From positions 1 to 64,000 of the forward strand of contig CALCBD010000032.1 of NCBI GenBank assembly GCA_937897985.1: DNA of 64,000 bases, written 5' to 3'. Positions 35,231 to 44,711 of the stretch are shown piece by piece. Origin of the DNA: an uncultured Paludibacter sp. (GTDB lineage Bacteria; Bacteroidota; Bacteroidia; Bacteroidales; Paludibacteraceae). How positions within the stretch are numbered: the stretch's first letter is position 1; each line of letters opens with the position of its first letter. The position numbers were made by a program, and so were the translations under genes. Below the pieces are notes generated by a model, which was not told the DNA's origin, did not search any database, and saw only the letters and a list, made by a program, of their open reading frames with translations.

Positions 35231-35446
35231 GAAGTTATTGAAGTTATTGAATTTAAGGAAGTTATAGAAGTTAAGGAAGTTTAGGAGGTTATAGAAGTTT
35301 AGGAGGTTATAGAAGTTAAGGAAGTTATAGAAGTTATAGAAGTTAAGGAAGTTAAGGAGGTTATAGAAGTTAGGGAAATTATAGAAGTTAAGGAAGTTAA
35401 GGAGGTTGTAGAAGTTATAGAAGTTAAGGAAGTTATAGAAGTAAAT
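35231..35446 (+). repeat. 9-bp minisatellite, 24 units
   Basis: Twenty-four in-register units of the form GAAGTTAAG or GAAGTTATA with a few substitutions (GAGGTTATA, GAAGTTTAG). It fills the space between proC and the XRE-cupin gene and ends 10 nt before the latter's ATG. TAG codons in units 6 and 8 interrupt the Glu-Val frame, so it is not coding on the + strand. Confidence 0.9.
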
Positions 35447-35456
35447 TGAAGATATT

Positions 35457-36005
35457 ATGAATTCACAAATAAAACAAATTGCGCAAAGGCTTCGTGGTTT
35501 GCGGGATGCACTCGATCTGACCCTGCAGGAAGCTGCCGGAAAGTGTAATATTCCCGAAGAAGAGTATGCTCAATACGAATCGGGCAATTCGGATATTCCA
35601 ATGAGTTTTATCTGTCAGGTGGCGCAAACATTTGATATAGAGACTACAGCATTGATTTCGGGTGATGAGCCCCATGCAAAAACGTATTTTGTTACCCGTA
35701 AAGGTACCGGGGCAGGTGTTGAACGAACAAAAGTTTATAAATATCAGGCGCTGGCCTCAGGTTTCAGGAATGTAAAAGCCGAACCTTTCGAGGTCACTGT
35801 TGAGCCGAACGATCTTCCGATTCACCTCAATACACACCCCAATCAGGAATTTAATTTTGTGCTCGAAGGTAGTCTGCAACTTCAGATTGCCGGTAACGAC
35901 CTGATACTGAATGAGGGCGACAGCATTTATTTTGATGCCTCAAAACCTCACGGTATGAAAGCACTCAACAACAAAGTAGTGAAGTTCCTGGCCGTTATCA
36001 TTTAG
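35457..36005 (+). CDS. XRE-family regulator with C-terminal cupin domain
   Basis: 182 residues: helix-turn-helix XRE domain about 5-65 (IAQRLRGLRDALDLTLQEAA, YESGNSDIPM) and a cupin_2 barrel about 105-180 (HPNQEFNFVLEGSLQLQI, LNEGDSIYFDASKPHGMKAL). This architecture normally senses a small ligand and represses or activates a neighbouring gene, here most likely the acyl-CoA synthetase 60 nt downstream. The region just before its start is a 9-bp minisatellite, so its expression may vary with repeat number (inference). Confidence 0.9.
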   Translation: MNSQIKQIAQRLRGLRDALDLTLQEAAGKCNIPEEEYAQYESGNSDIPMSFICQVAQTFDIETTALISGDEPHAKTYFVTRKGTGAGVERTKVYKYQALASGFRNVKAEPFEVTVEPNDLPIHLNTHPNQEFNFVLEGSLQLQIAGNDLILNEGDSIYFDASKPHGMKALNNKVVKFLAVII

Positions 36006-36065
36006 AACAGCTGTTTTCAGAGTTTACACGATCAATGAATATATATTCTGTATTTAAGAGAAAAA

Positions 36066-37721
36066 ATGATAGAAAAATATTTAAAACAAACTGATTTTAA
36101 GGATTTTGAAGATTTCAAAGCGAATTATGAACTTATCGTTCCTGATCATTTTAACTTTGGTTACGACATTGTTGATGAATGGGCAAAGAAGGAACCTGAT
36201 AAACGTGCTTTGCTCTGGACCAACGATAAAGGCGAATGCAGAGAGTTTAGTTTTGCTGAAATAAAAAAATATTCTGATCAGACAGCTTCTTATTTTCAAA
36301 GTCTCGGGATTGGCAAAGGTGATATCGTGATGGCCATTCTGAAAAGAAGGTATGAATTCTGGTTTACCATCATTGCTTTGCATAAAATAGGGGCAATTAT
36401 TATTCCCGCTACTCATTTGCTGACAAAGAAAGACATGATATACAGGAATAATGCCGCCGATATCAAAGCTATTGTGGCAGTGGGAGAGGAGCCGATAATT
36501 ACTCATATCAACGATTCACTACCTGAATCCCCTACAGTGAAATTGTGCATCTCAGTTGGTCCGATTGTCCCTGAAGGCTGGCACGACTTTCATAAAGGAA
36601 TTGAAACTGCTGCACCTTTTGTCAGAGTTGAAAATGCCAATAAAAACGACGATCTGATGATCATAAGTTTTACTTCTGGCACTACCGGTAATCCGAAAAT
36701 GGTGACACTTGATCATTTGTATCCGCTGGCGCACATAATCACTGCAAAATACTGGCACAACCTCCACGAAAAGAGCTTACATCTGACCATCGCCGATACA
36801 GGATGGCTAAAAGCTGTATGGGGCAAACTTTACGGACAATGGATAGCAGGCGCCTGCGTTTTTGTTTACGATCATGAGAAATTTACACCGGCTGCAATGC
36901 TCGAAATGATTCAGAAATACCGAATTACGTCACTTTGTGCACCGCCAACGATTTTCAGATTTCTGATCCGTGAAAATATTAAACAATATGATCTGTCGTC
37001 GTTAGAATATTGTACCATTGCAGGCGAGGCTCTTAATCCTACTGTTTACGAGCAGTTTTTGTCGCTTACGGGAATTAAACTCCGTGAAGGATACGGACAA
37101 AGCGAAACTACGCTCAGCGTTCTGACAACGCCATGGGTTGAACCCAAGCCGGGTTCGATGGGGCTGCCCGGTCCGCACTATGACGTCGACCTGCTAACAC
37201 CCGAAGGCAGAACAGCTGAGGCAGGCGAACAGGGACAAATTGTTATCCGGACACATCAGCATTATCCCATCGGACTATTCAGAGGTTATTACCGTAACGC
37301 TGAACTTACCGGCGAAGTGCTGCATGATCATATCTATTATACCGGCGATGTGGCCTGGCGCGATGAGGATGGTTATTTCTGGTTTGTAGGTCGGGCGGAC
37401 GATGTTATTAAAAGTTCAGGCTACAGAATTGGCCCTTTCGAAGTTGAAAGTGCATTGATGACCCATCCTGCTGTGGTTGAGTGTGCTATTACCGGTGTCC
37501 CCGACGAAATCAGAGGACAGGTGGTGAAGGCAACCATTATTTTATCAAAAGAATATAAAGACAGAGCCGGTGAGGAATTGATAAAAGAAATACAGGAGCA
37601 TGTTAAAACAGTGACTGCACCGTATAAATATCCCCGTATCATCGAATTTGTCAATGAGTTACCTAAAACAATCAGTGGTAAAATCAGAAGAACAGAAATC
37701 AGAGAAAGAGATAATCAGTAA
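36066..37721 (+). CDS. AMP-forming acyl-CoA synthetase
   Basis: 551 residues of the ANL superfamily: P-loop TSGTTGNPK (203-211), GEALNPTVYEQF, YGQSETT, YYTGDVAWRDEDGYFWFVGR with the ribose-binding Asp, and the catalytic Lys539 in SGKIRRTEIR. It activates a carboxylic acid to acyl-AMP and then acyl-CoA. It resembles the acetyl/medium-chain synthetase group of Bacteroidales that follows an XRE-cupin regulator; chain length is not readable here. A terminator follows at 37728. Confidence 0.92.
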   Translation: MIEKYLKQTDFKDFEDFKANYELIVPDHFNFGYDIVDEWAKKEPDKRALLWTNDKGECREFSFAEIKKYSDQTASYFQSLGIGKGDIVMAILKRRYEFWFTIIALHKIGAIIIPATHLLTKKDMIYRNNAADIKAIVAVGEEPIITHINDSLPESPTVKLCISVGPIVPEGWHDFHKGIETAAPFVRVENANKNDDLMIISFTSGTTGNPKMVTLDHLYPLAHIITAKYWHNLHEKSLHLTIADTGWLKAVWGKLYGQWIAGACVFVYDHEKFTPAAMLEMIQKYRITSLCAPPTIFRFLIRENIKQYDLSSLEYCTIAGEALNPTVYEQFLSLTGIKLREGYGQSETTLSVLTTPWVEPKPGSMGLPGPHYDVDLLTPEGRTAEAGEQGQIVIRTHQHYPIGLFRGYYRNAELTGEVLHDHIYYTGDVAWRDEDGYFWFVGRADDVIKSSGYRIGPFEVESALMTHPAVVECAITGVPDEIRGQVVKATIILSKEYKDRAGEELIKEIQEHVKTVTAPYKYPRIIEFVNELPKTISGKIRRTEIRERDNQ

Positions 37722-37727
37722 ATAATT

Positions 37728-37766
37728 ATCCGTTAGACTATTTTTTTAGTTTAACGGATTTTTTTT
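37728..37766 (+). terminator. Terminator after the acyl-CoA synthetase
   Basis: A 13-bp stem (37728-37740 with 37747-37759, one G-T pair) followed by a run of T. Confidence 0.85.
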
Positions 37767-37809
37767 ATAAATGCAGAAAAATAATTTTTTTAAACAATAT
37801 ACACTAAAA

Positions 37810-38463
37810 ATGAAAATAATCAATTTGTCGGAAAATAATTCGATTCTTAACCATTATCTCAAAGAAATCAGAAGCGTGGAAATTCAGAAAGATGCGATGA
37901 GATTTCGCCGGAACATGGAAAGGATAGGAGAAATAATGGCTTACGAAATCAGTAAATCGATGCACTTTGTGAACGAGGATGTGAAAACACCACTGGGTAT
38001 TGCCCCAACCAATATTATCGATGAAAAAATAGTGATTTCGACCATTCTGAGAGCCGGACTTCCTTTTCATACGGGCTTCCTGAGCTATTTTGACAAAGCC
38101 GAAAATGCTTTTGTATCAGCCTACAGGAAATACAAGGATGCACTGAAATTCGATATTTTTATCGAGTACATCGCATCACCTGATTTAACAGGAAAAACAC
38201 TTATTATTACCGATCCGATGCTGGCTACCGGTGGTTCAATGGAACTTGCATACGGAGCTTTACTTACAAAGGGGAAACCTGCTCAGATTCACGTGGCTAC
38301 TGTAATTGCAAGTCAGCAGGCCATTGATTTTGTGGCTTCCCATTTCCCCGAATCAAAAACAACCGTTTGGGCAGCAGCTATCGATCCGGAGCTCAACGAA
38401 CATTCATACATCGTACCCGGAATAGGCGATGCAGGCGATCTGGCTTTTGGGCAAAAACTTTGA
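37810..38463 (+). CDS. upp: Uracil phosphoribosyltransferase
   Basis: 217 residues from ATG 37810; an upstream in-frame ATG (37771) overlaps the previous terminator hairpin's downstream side and adds 13 atypical residues. PRPP loop LIITDPMLATGGSM, ILRAGLPF, and the uracil-binding C-terminus YIVPGIGDAGDLAFG are present. Converts uracil and PRPP to UMP. Confidence 0.93.
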   Translation: MKIINLSENNSILNHYLKEIRSVEIQKDAMRFRRNMERIGEIMAYEISKSMHFVNEDVKTPLGIAPTNIIDEKIVISTILRAGLPFHTGFLSYFDKAENAFVSAYRKYKDALKFDIFIEYIASPDLTGKTLIITDPMLATGGSMELAYGALLTKGKPAQIHVATVIASQQAIDFVASHFPESKTTVWAAAIDPELNEHSYIVPGIGDAGDLAFGQKL

Positions 38464-38478
38464 TATACAGCTGATAAG

Positions 38479-38514
38479 TTGACGTGAAAAGTTAAAGTAA
38501 ACGTTTCACGTCAA
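38479..38514. terminator. Bidirectional terminator between upp and the DUF4954 gene
   Basis: Perfect 11-bp stem TTGACGTGAAA (38479-38489) with TTTCACGTCAA (38504-38514); its right arm includes the stop codon of the convergent gene. Confidence 0.75.
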
Positions 38515-40511
38515 TTTATACCGGTGGTTTGCGAACTTTTAAGTTTTTCGATGAGTTCGTTGCCTAATTCAGTTTTCATTTTTATGTGGTTCAGCACTTC
38601 GAGGACAAATGGATTATTTTCGAAACTTCCGCGTACTGATTCAAAATCCTGATGTTTTTGTAATTCATCACCATCCACACCAAATCCCGTTTTTGAGTTG
38701 AGGTCGAATTCTTTTTTTGCATCGCTGTAAATCAGATTATCCAATCTGACTACTGAAGCTTTCCACTGCTCAATCATTCCGAAAATATCTTCGTAAGTGA
38801 TTTCTTCAAGCGATTTGCCCCAGTAAATCAGTAATTTGGAAAGCGCCCAGGTCCATTCAAACTGATAGTAATTGCTGTGCATTTTTATTAGCTCCGCCTG
38901 TATTTCTTCGAGATTGAGTTGATTGCTTTCAATTTCACAGAGCAATCGATCAATTACATTTTTGGGAGCTATCAGACCCGACAGGTCAATCCATTCGCCG
39001 TTACCATCCTCAGTTTCAGCCCTAAGTCTGTTTCTTACTTCACCTATATTTTTTAGTTCGATGTCTTTTAATCTGCTGATTAATGAATTACCAAGGAATT
39101 TATGAATTGCAATATTATAAAGCTCTATCCCTTTCTTTAACGACGAATTTTTAATAATACAATTCTGGTACGTATAAATTTCAGTTGTTTCACCCGCAAT
39201 TTGTTGAAGGTTTTTCAGAATTTCAACGCCCTTCATCATTTTCTGGATGGAATAGGGACTTAATAAATTGAAATTAATCGGATCAAGTTTGCGGCTGTCT
39301 TTTCTGTTATCGCGTTTCGGCCACTTTTGTGCATCCCTTATCGTACCTACACTTCGCAGATTAACTCCGGGTACAAGATAACTCTCGGTAGCATTTTCGA
39401 TTAAGTAAGAAAATGGTAAATCGGAAGTGTCCGAATGTTTATAATGACGTCCCATTACCAGTGTAAAAGCACCTATTTTTGCAGGCCATAACAGGTACGA
39501 GTCACTTGTGGTTTTCGATCCGCGCTCGCAAATACCCTGATGTATCGGTCCGAGTTTATACATATGGTTGCTCTGATTGGAGCCACTACCGGCATTCAGA
39601 AACGAAAACATACCGGCAATTAACAAAGTGGATTTGTGATGCGAAACGGTATAAGGCCCAGCAAAAATTGCAGTAGCTTCGCCGTGCATTCCCTGACAGT
39701 TGGAGAAAAACAATGAATCGAGTGCCGAATAATGCTTGCCGAGTATACAACCCTGACCGATAAAGCATTTCGAAACCAGTGTTGAGTCGGTAACCGAAAC
39801 CCCCGAACTTAAAATAAAATCATTGCATTTCACTCCCGAACCAATCAGCACAGGTGCCTGAATATTACTGTTCACCGTTCCGTTTTCGAGAAGCGAAGCC
39901 CCTTCGATGATAGCTGCGTCGCCGATTTTTACATTTTTGATACTTCCGCAGTTCACAATCCTTACGTTCTTTCCAATGATTCCGGTTTCGGATTTGAGGG
40001 AGTTGGTATAATTGTCGATTAAATTCTGAAGAACCTGAATTAATTCGGGACGGTGGCGGTAAAGGGTCAGAATATATGCAAGAGGAGCTGAAAGCCAGTC
40101 GAAAATAGGAATTTCACGTCCTCCGCCCTCGTTCATTACCGGCACTTTCACTCCATTGCCGAACGATGTTTTTCCATCAACAAGAATCAGGTTAACATTC
40201 TCAATATAAGTTCCTTCTTCTATCTGATAATTGGCAATGTAATTATCAATTTTATCAATAAACACATTGTCGCCTATGCTGCAGTTGTGCAAAGTACAGT
40301 TGTTTAATCCTGAATGTTTCTTCATACCGCCGGCTAAATCAAAAATGCGGTCAAATTTTCCGAGTCTGATTTTTCCGGAAAAGTGGACATTCGTGATGTA
40401 CGAAGGCGAAAATTCATCAACCACTTCTACATTTTTCCACGACTCAGCCGAACATCCGTAAACGGTTAAAGTCGCAATCTCTTTTTCGGTTAACTGGCGA
40501 TAAGCTGACAT
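38511..40511 (-). CDS. DUF4954 left-handed beta-helix protein
   Basis: 666 residues. The first half has hexapeptide-type turns (NCTLHNCSIGDNVFIDKI, KNVRIVNCGSIKNVKIGDAA, SSGVSVTDSTLVSKCFIGQG) typical of left-handed beta-helix nucleotidyl/acyltransferases, the rest is a conserved domain of DUF4954 with GPYTVSHHKSTLLIAGMFSF and KIGAFTLVMGRHYKHSDTSD. The family is found across Bacteroidota; a sugar-nucleotide or acyltransferase function has been proposed by fold but not shown. Its stop lies in a bidirectional terminator. Confidence 0.88.
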   Translation of the reverse strand: MSAYRQLTEKEIATLTVYGCSAESWKNVEVVDEFSPSYITNVHFSGKIRLGKFDRIFDLAGGMKKHSGLNNCTLHNCSIGDNVFIDKIDNYIANYQIEEGTYIENVNLILVDGKTSFGNGVKVPVMNEGGGREIPIFDWLSAPLAYILTLYRHRPELIQVLQNLIDNYTNSLKSETGIIGKNVRIVNCGSIKNVKIGDAAIIEGASLLENGTVNSNIQAPVLIGSGVKCNDFILSSGVSVTDSTLVSKCFIGQGCILGKHYSALDSLFFSNCQGMHGEATAIFAGPYTVSHHKSTLLIAGMFSFLNAGSGSNQSNHMYKLGPIHQGICERGSKTTSDSYLLWPAKIGAFTLVMGRHYKHSDTSDLPFSYLIENATESYLVPGVNLRSVGTIRDAQKWPKRDNRKDSRKLDPINFNLLSPYSIQKMMKGVEILKNLQQIAGETTEIYTYQNCIIKNSSLKKGIELYNIAIHKFLGNSLISRLKDIELKNIGEVRNRLRAETEDGNGEWIDLSGLIAPKNVIDRLLCEIESNQLNLEEIQAELIKMHSNYYQFEWTWALSKLLIYWGKSLEEITYEDIFGMIEQWKASVVRLDNLIYSDAKKEFDLNSKTGFGVDGDELQKHQDFESVRGSFENNPFVLEVLNHIKMKTELGNELIEKLKSSQTTGIN

Positions 40512-40580
40512 ATTGTTTTCTGGTTTTTAAGTTTAAAAAAAATTAAGTGAACTCCGGTCCGGTTTGCCTATAAATAAATA

Positions 40581-41777
40581 TCAATCTTCGTATTTCTGAA
40601 ACAGAAAATCGTTATAAGGGTAACGTTCAACATGTATTGCCTTGATTCTGTTGTACATCAATTCTTTCAGCTGGTCAATGTTTTGCTTTTCGCGCGCCGA
40701 TATAAAAATACAGTTTTCGTGAAGTTTTGACATCCAGGTGTTTTCAAGCTGTTCAAGACTGATATTTTCGCGTTTTACAGGCGAAAGATCATCCTCATCC
40801 TTGGGTATATACTGAAAAGCATCAATCTTGTTAAATACCAGGATAGTTGGTTTTTCGACAGGGTCAATTTCTTTGAGGGTTTGTTGAACAACAGCGAGTT
40901 GCTCCTCAAAGTTTCGGTGCGAAACATCGACGATATGAATCAGCAAATCGGCTTCACGTACCTCATCGAGCGTCGATTTGAAAGATTCCACCAGATGATG
41001 CGGCAACTTACGGATGAAACCGACAGTGTCCGAAAGGAGGAATGGCAGATTATCTATAATTACCTTGCGAACTGTGGTGTCGAGCGTTGCAAACAACTTG
41101 TTTTCGGCAAAAACATCGGATTTGCTGAGCAGGTTCATCAGTGTTGATTTTCCCACATTTGTGTATCCAACCAGAGCGACCCGTACCATTTTTCCCCTGT
41201 TTTTCCGCTGGGTTGACATTTGTTTGTCAATATCCTTCAGGTTTTGTTTAAGCAAAGCAATTTTAGTGAGAATAATCCGGCGGTCGGTTTCAATCTGAGT
41301 TTCACCCGGACCGCGCATCCCTATTCCGCCTCTTTGTCGCTCGAGGTGAGTCCACAGTCGGGTCAGACGGGGAAGCATGTATTGCAGCTGAGCAAGTTCA
41401 ACCTGTGTTTTTGCGTTGGCTGTCTGAGCTCGTTTTGCAAAAATGTCAAGTATCAGATTGGTTCTGTCGAGTACAAGTACTTTCAGTTCGGCCTCAATAT
41501 TTCTCAACTGTTTAGGAGATAATTCATCATCAAAAATTACCAGACCTACTTCATTATCAGTGATATATTGTTTTATTTCCTGCAATTTACCCGGTCCGAC
41601 AAATGTTTTGGGGTTGGGGTAGTCAATGCGCTGAAAGAATTTTTTTAAAGGTTTGGCACCGGCAGTGTCGGCCAAAAAGGCAAGCTCATCGAGATACTCT
41701 TTAGCCTTGTCCTCGTTTTGGTTTTGAGTGATAAGCCCGACCAGAACTGCATTTTCCTGAAATATTTCTGTTTGCAT
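40581..41777 (-). CDS. hflX: GTPase HflX
   Basis: 398 residues. N-terminal HflX domain with FVGPGKLQEIK (59-69) and the glycine-rich GGIGMRGPGETQIETDRR (150-167), then a G domain with G1 GYTNVGKST (204-212), G3 DTVGFI (250-255) and G4 FNKID. Binds ribosomes and splits or rescues them under stress. Confidence 0.96.
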   Translation of the reverse strand: MQTEIFQENAVLVGLITQNQNEDKAKEYLDELAFLADTAGAKPLKKFFQRIDYPNPKTFVGPGKLQEIKQYITDNEVGLVIFDDELSPKQLRNIEAELKVLVLDRTNLILDIFAKRAQTANAKTQVELAQLQYMLPRLTRLWTHLERQRGGIGMRGPGETQIETDRRIILTKIALLKQNLKDIDKQMSTQRKNRGKMVRVALVGYTNVGKSTLMNLLSKSDVFAENKLFATLDTTVRKVIIDNLPFLLSDTVGFIRKLPHHLVESFKSTLDEVREADLLIHIVDVSHRNFEEQLAVVQQTLKEIDPVEKPTILVFNKIDAFQYIPKDEDDLSPVKRENISLEQLENTWMSKLHENCIFISAREKQNIDQLKELMYNRIKAIHVERYPYNDFLFQKYED

Positions 41778-41792
41778 GTGTTATTATTAAAA

Positions 41793-41824
41793 AAACCGTT
41801 TGGTAAATTACCCAAACGGTTTTA
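41793..41824 (-). terminator. Terminator after the TonB-like gene
   Basis: Perfect 12-bp stem AAAACCGTTTGG (41793-41804) with CCAAACGGTTTT (41813-41824). Confidence 0.8.
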
Positions 41825-41869
41825 AAAAGTTTATTTACAAATGTTGATTGACCGTTGGTACAACCGACA

Positions 41870-42553
41870 TTATGATTGCAGTTTGAAATTAACCGGCAAT
41901 GTATATTTTACGCGAACCGGTTTACCACGTTGCTGACCGGGGCTCCATTTAGGCATGGATTTAATCACGCGGATTGCTTCTTTGTCCAGACTCGGGTCAA
42001 CACTACGTACAACCTCAACGTCAACAATAGAACCATCCTTGTTTACAACGAACTGACAAATAACACGTCCCTGTACTCCGTTTTCCTGAGCAATAACCGG
42101 ATATTTCACATTGTCACCGAGGAATTTGAATAAAGCTGCATCTCCACCAGGGAATGCCGGCATTTTTTCAACCACCTGAAAAACTACCTGATCTTCTTCT
42201 TCCTGTATCGGAGCGCTTGTTACAGGTGCGCTGATTACTACTTCCTTGTTTTTATCATCTTCTGTGTTAATATTTACACTTGCCACTTCGACATTGTTTT
42301 CAACAACATTCAACACCTCTACAACTTCGGGGGCAGGAGGCGGAGGCGGTGGTGGTAATTCCTGTGCAGTTTGCACTACATCAATTTCCTCTTCCGCATT
42401 TAAGTTCGTATTATCTGCCTGATAAACGGTAACCTCTCTGTCAGTCCATTCAAATCCAATGTAAAGCAATGATAAAACCATTACAAGACCCATCAAAACG
42501 AAGAGAAACTTTTTGTCTTCGAGGCTTGCTTTAGGTGATTTTTTTACGTCCAT
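41870..42553 (-). CDS. TonB-family energy transducer
   Basis: 227 residues: cytoplasmic N-terminus, one membrane anchor (about 15-35, FLFVLMGLVMVLSLLYIGF), an acidic/proline-rich periplasmic stretch (LPPPPPPPAPEVVEV at about 66-80) and a C-terminal TonB domain (about 145-227; FLGDNVKYPVIAQENGVQGR, MPKWSPGQQRGKPVRVKYTL). Should couple the inner-membrane proton gradient to TonB-dependent receptors such as the one at 6856. No exbB/exbD next to it. Confidence 0.93.
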   Translation of the reverse strand: MDVKKSPKASLEDKKFLFVLMGLVMVLSLLYIGFEWTDREVTVYQADNTNLNAEEEIDVVQTAQELPPPPPPPAPEVVEVLNVVENNVEVASVNINTEDDKNKEVVISAPVTSAPIQEEEDQVVFQVVEKMPAFPGGDAALFKFLGDNVKYPVIAQENGVQGRVICQFVVNKDGSIVDVEVVRSVDPSLDKEAIRVIKSMPKWSPGQQRGKPVRVKYTLPVNFKLQS

Positions 42554-42855
42554 AATTTATGATTGTTTAATTATATTTTCTTTATATTTTCCGACGGGCA
42601 AATGTAATATTATTTTTTCAAAGTTTATTTGTCAAAGCAGAAAAAATTAAATTTTATTTGACAATTAGTCTAAAGGCTTGATTTCTTTAATTTTTTTTAC
42701 CCTTAAATATAATTTTTCGTCATTTTTACGTTTTAAATTTTGTTTCCGAAAATGATTTTTTTGCTTTCTGTCCGACAAAAATAGTTATCTTTGGTAGTTT
42801 TTTTAAATAACGATTACTGTGTGTATTTTATTATATTTAAAAATTGACATTTCAA
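42554..42855. other. Divergent intergenic region tonB-like / porQ
   Basis: 302 nt, very AT-rich, with the porQ minus-7 box at 42786-42793 (TATCTTTG). Nothing else seen. Confidence 0.5.
42786..42793 (+). promoter_or_regulatory. Minus-7 box of the porQ operon
   Basis: TATCTTTG, 63 nt before the ATG at 42856. Confidence 0.55.
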
Positions 42856-43896
42856 ATGTATAAAAAGTTATTCATCAACTTTGTGTTATCTCTTCTCAGT
42901 TGTGCGGCATTTTCGCAGGCCGGAAGCTCAGTATACTCTTTTCTCGACCTGCCTGTTTCTTCGCGTATAGCTGCACTCGGTGGTTCAAATATTTCACTCA
43001 GAGACAATGACCTGAACTTTGCTTTCAGAAATCCGGCTATGCTCACTTCGCTTACTGATAATACCATCGGACTCAATATGGCTAATTATCTGGCCGACAT
43101 CAGGTTTGGTTCGGCTATGTACGGGAAAAACTTCGGAAAGAAAAATTATTTTGCCATTGGAGTTCAATACGTCGATTATGGCACTTTTGACGGAAGGGAT
43201 GATTTGGATGTTCCGACCGGTTATTTTACCGCTAAAGATATGTCGATGAGCATAATTTATGCCCGTCCGCTTACCGGAAAGATTACAGTCGGTGGTACGT
43301 TCAAACCTGTTTCCTCGGTTTACGAGGTTTATACCAGTTATGGTTTGGCTTTTGACGCTGGTATTAACTATAACGATTCTGCTTCGTTGTTTTCGGCAGG
43401 TCTGGTTATCCGAAATGCCGGAACTCAAATCAAAGCTTACTACAAAGACGAGAACAGCCAGCATTTTGAATCTCTGCCTTTCGATATCGAACTTGGTATA
43501 ACAAAAAAACTGACTCATGCTCCTTTTCGGTTCTCGGTAACTTTACATAATTTACAACACTGGAACTTAGACTATTCTTCGCTGAATCAACCCTTGTCCA
43601 CTACCACAGGCACTTCTGACAGCAAAGATCCCGGCGTGGTGGATATGGCTTTCAGACATGCGATTTTCGGTGTTGAATTTATCCCCGGCAAAAATTTTTA
43701 TATTGCAGCTTCGTATAATCACAGGCGGCATCAGGAACTCTCGATGAATGGTTTCAAAAGCATGGCCGGATTTTCATTCGGAGGAGGAATTAAACTTTAC
43801 AAATTTCAGGTTGGTTTTGGCATGAGTCAGTTCCAGGTTGGAAATTATGCCTATCAGTTTTCCATCAGTACATCCCTCAACGAATTCAGACTTTAA
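42856..43896 (+). CDS. porQ: Type IX secretion system protein PorQ
   Basis: 346 residues from ATG 42856 (an upstream TTG at 42844 is less likely). Signal peptide ending CAAFSQ, then a beta-barrel with the FadL/PorV-like N-terminus SVYSFLDLPVSSRIAALGGS and ISLRDNDLNFAFRNPAML. PorQ works with PorU/PorV/PorZ at the cell surface in maturing T9SS substrates, such as the nuclease at 5504. It heads an apparent operon with cmk, ispH and pfkA. Confidence 0.9.
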   Translation: MYKKLFINFVLSLLSCAAFSQAGSSVYSFLDLPVSSRIAALGGSNISLRDNDLNFAFRNPAMLTSLTDNTIGLNMANYLADIRFGSAMYGKNFGKKNYFAIGVQYVDYGTFDGRDDLDVPTGYFTAKDMSMSIIYARPLTGKITVGGTFKPVSSVYEVYTSYGLAFDAGINYNDSASLFSAGLVIRNAGTQIKAYYKDENSQHFESLPFDIELGITKKLTHAPFRFSVTLHNLQHWNLDYSSLNQPLSTTTGTSDSKDPGVVDMAFRHAIFGVEFIPGKNFYIAASYNHRRHQELSMNGFKSMAGFSFGGGIKLYKFQVGFGMSQFQVGNYAYQFSISTSLNEFRL

Positions 43897-43939
43897 TTAT
43901 ATTCTTAGCTTAACTTCAACTTAATAAATTGTCACATTC

Positions 43940-44623
43940 ATGAAAAAAATAATTGTTGCCATTGATGGATTTTCGTCGTGTGGTAAAAGTACAATGGCAA
44001 AGGAACTGGCACGCGAAACCGGCTACACCTATGTCGATTCGGGTGCAATGTACAGAGCCGTTTCCTTGTTTTGTCAGCGGAATGGCTGGCTGACTCCCAC
44101 CGAAATGAATGTTGATGAAATTAATAAACACATTTCTTCCATTCGGCTGGAGTTTCGTACCAACCAGCAGGGAAAAGCCGAAATATTTATGAATGGCGAG
44201 AATGTGGAGAATGAAATCCGAAGTCTTGAAGTTGCCAACGGTGCGAGCCGCATAAGTACGCTCGGGGTTGTACGCCGTGAACTTGTCCGTCAGCAACAGA
44301 AAATCGGAGAACAAAAAGGCATAGTGATGGACGGCAGGGATATAGGGACGGTGGTTTTTCCTGATGCTGAATTAAAGATTTTTCTTACAGCAACTCCCGA
44401 AATAAGGGCAAAACGCCGCATGGAAGAGATGATTGCCAAGGGACTGGAAGTCAGTTACGAACAGGTGCTTGCCAATGTGAAGGAACGTGACGAACGTGAC
44501 CAGAACCGCGATGAAAGCCCGCTCAGAAAAGCTGCCGATGCTGTCGTTATCGACAACACTGACCTCACACCGGGCGAACAGCAAAATAAACTCAGGGAAT
44601 TATTCCGGCTTAAGGTGCAGTGA
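43940..44623 (+). CDS. cmk: Cytidylate kinase
   Basis: 227 residues. P-loop DGFSSCGKSTMAKEL at 9-23, NMP-binding DSGAMYRAVSL, and MDGRDIGTVVFPDAELKIFL plus LID ERDERDQNRDESPL. Phosphorylates CMP and dCMP. Starts 43 nt after porQ. Confidence 0.95.
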   Translation: MKKIIVAIDGFSSCGKSTMAKELARETGYTYVDSGAMYRAVSLFCQRNGWLTPTEMNVDEINKHISSIRLEFRTNQQGKAEIFMNGENVENEIRSLEVANGASRISTLGVVRRELVRQQQKIGEQKGIVMDGRDIGTVVFPDAELKIFLTATPEIRAKRRMEEMIAKGLEVSYEQVLANVKERDERDQNRDESPLRKAADAVVIDNTDLTPGEQQNKLRELFRLKVQ

Positions 44624-44711
44624 TTCATAGATATAATGGTTTTATTCTGCGTTTTTAAAAACTATTGTTTCGATTATTTGTTTACATTGAACGATAAAAA
44701 CAGTGATAAAA

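Noticed and set aside
35231..35446. The 9-bp repeats as a CRISPR array or as a coding Glu-Val repeat
   Set aside because: There are no spacers, the unit is far too short for CRISPR, and TAG codons interrupt the + frame with no start codon.
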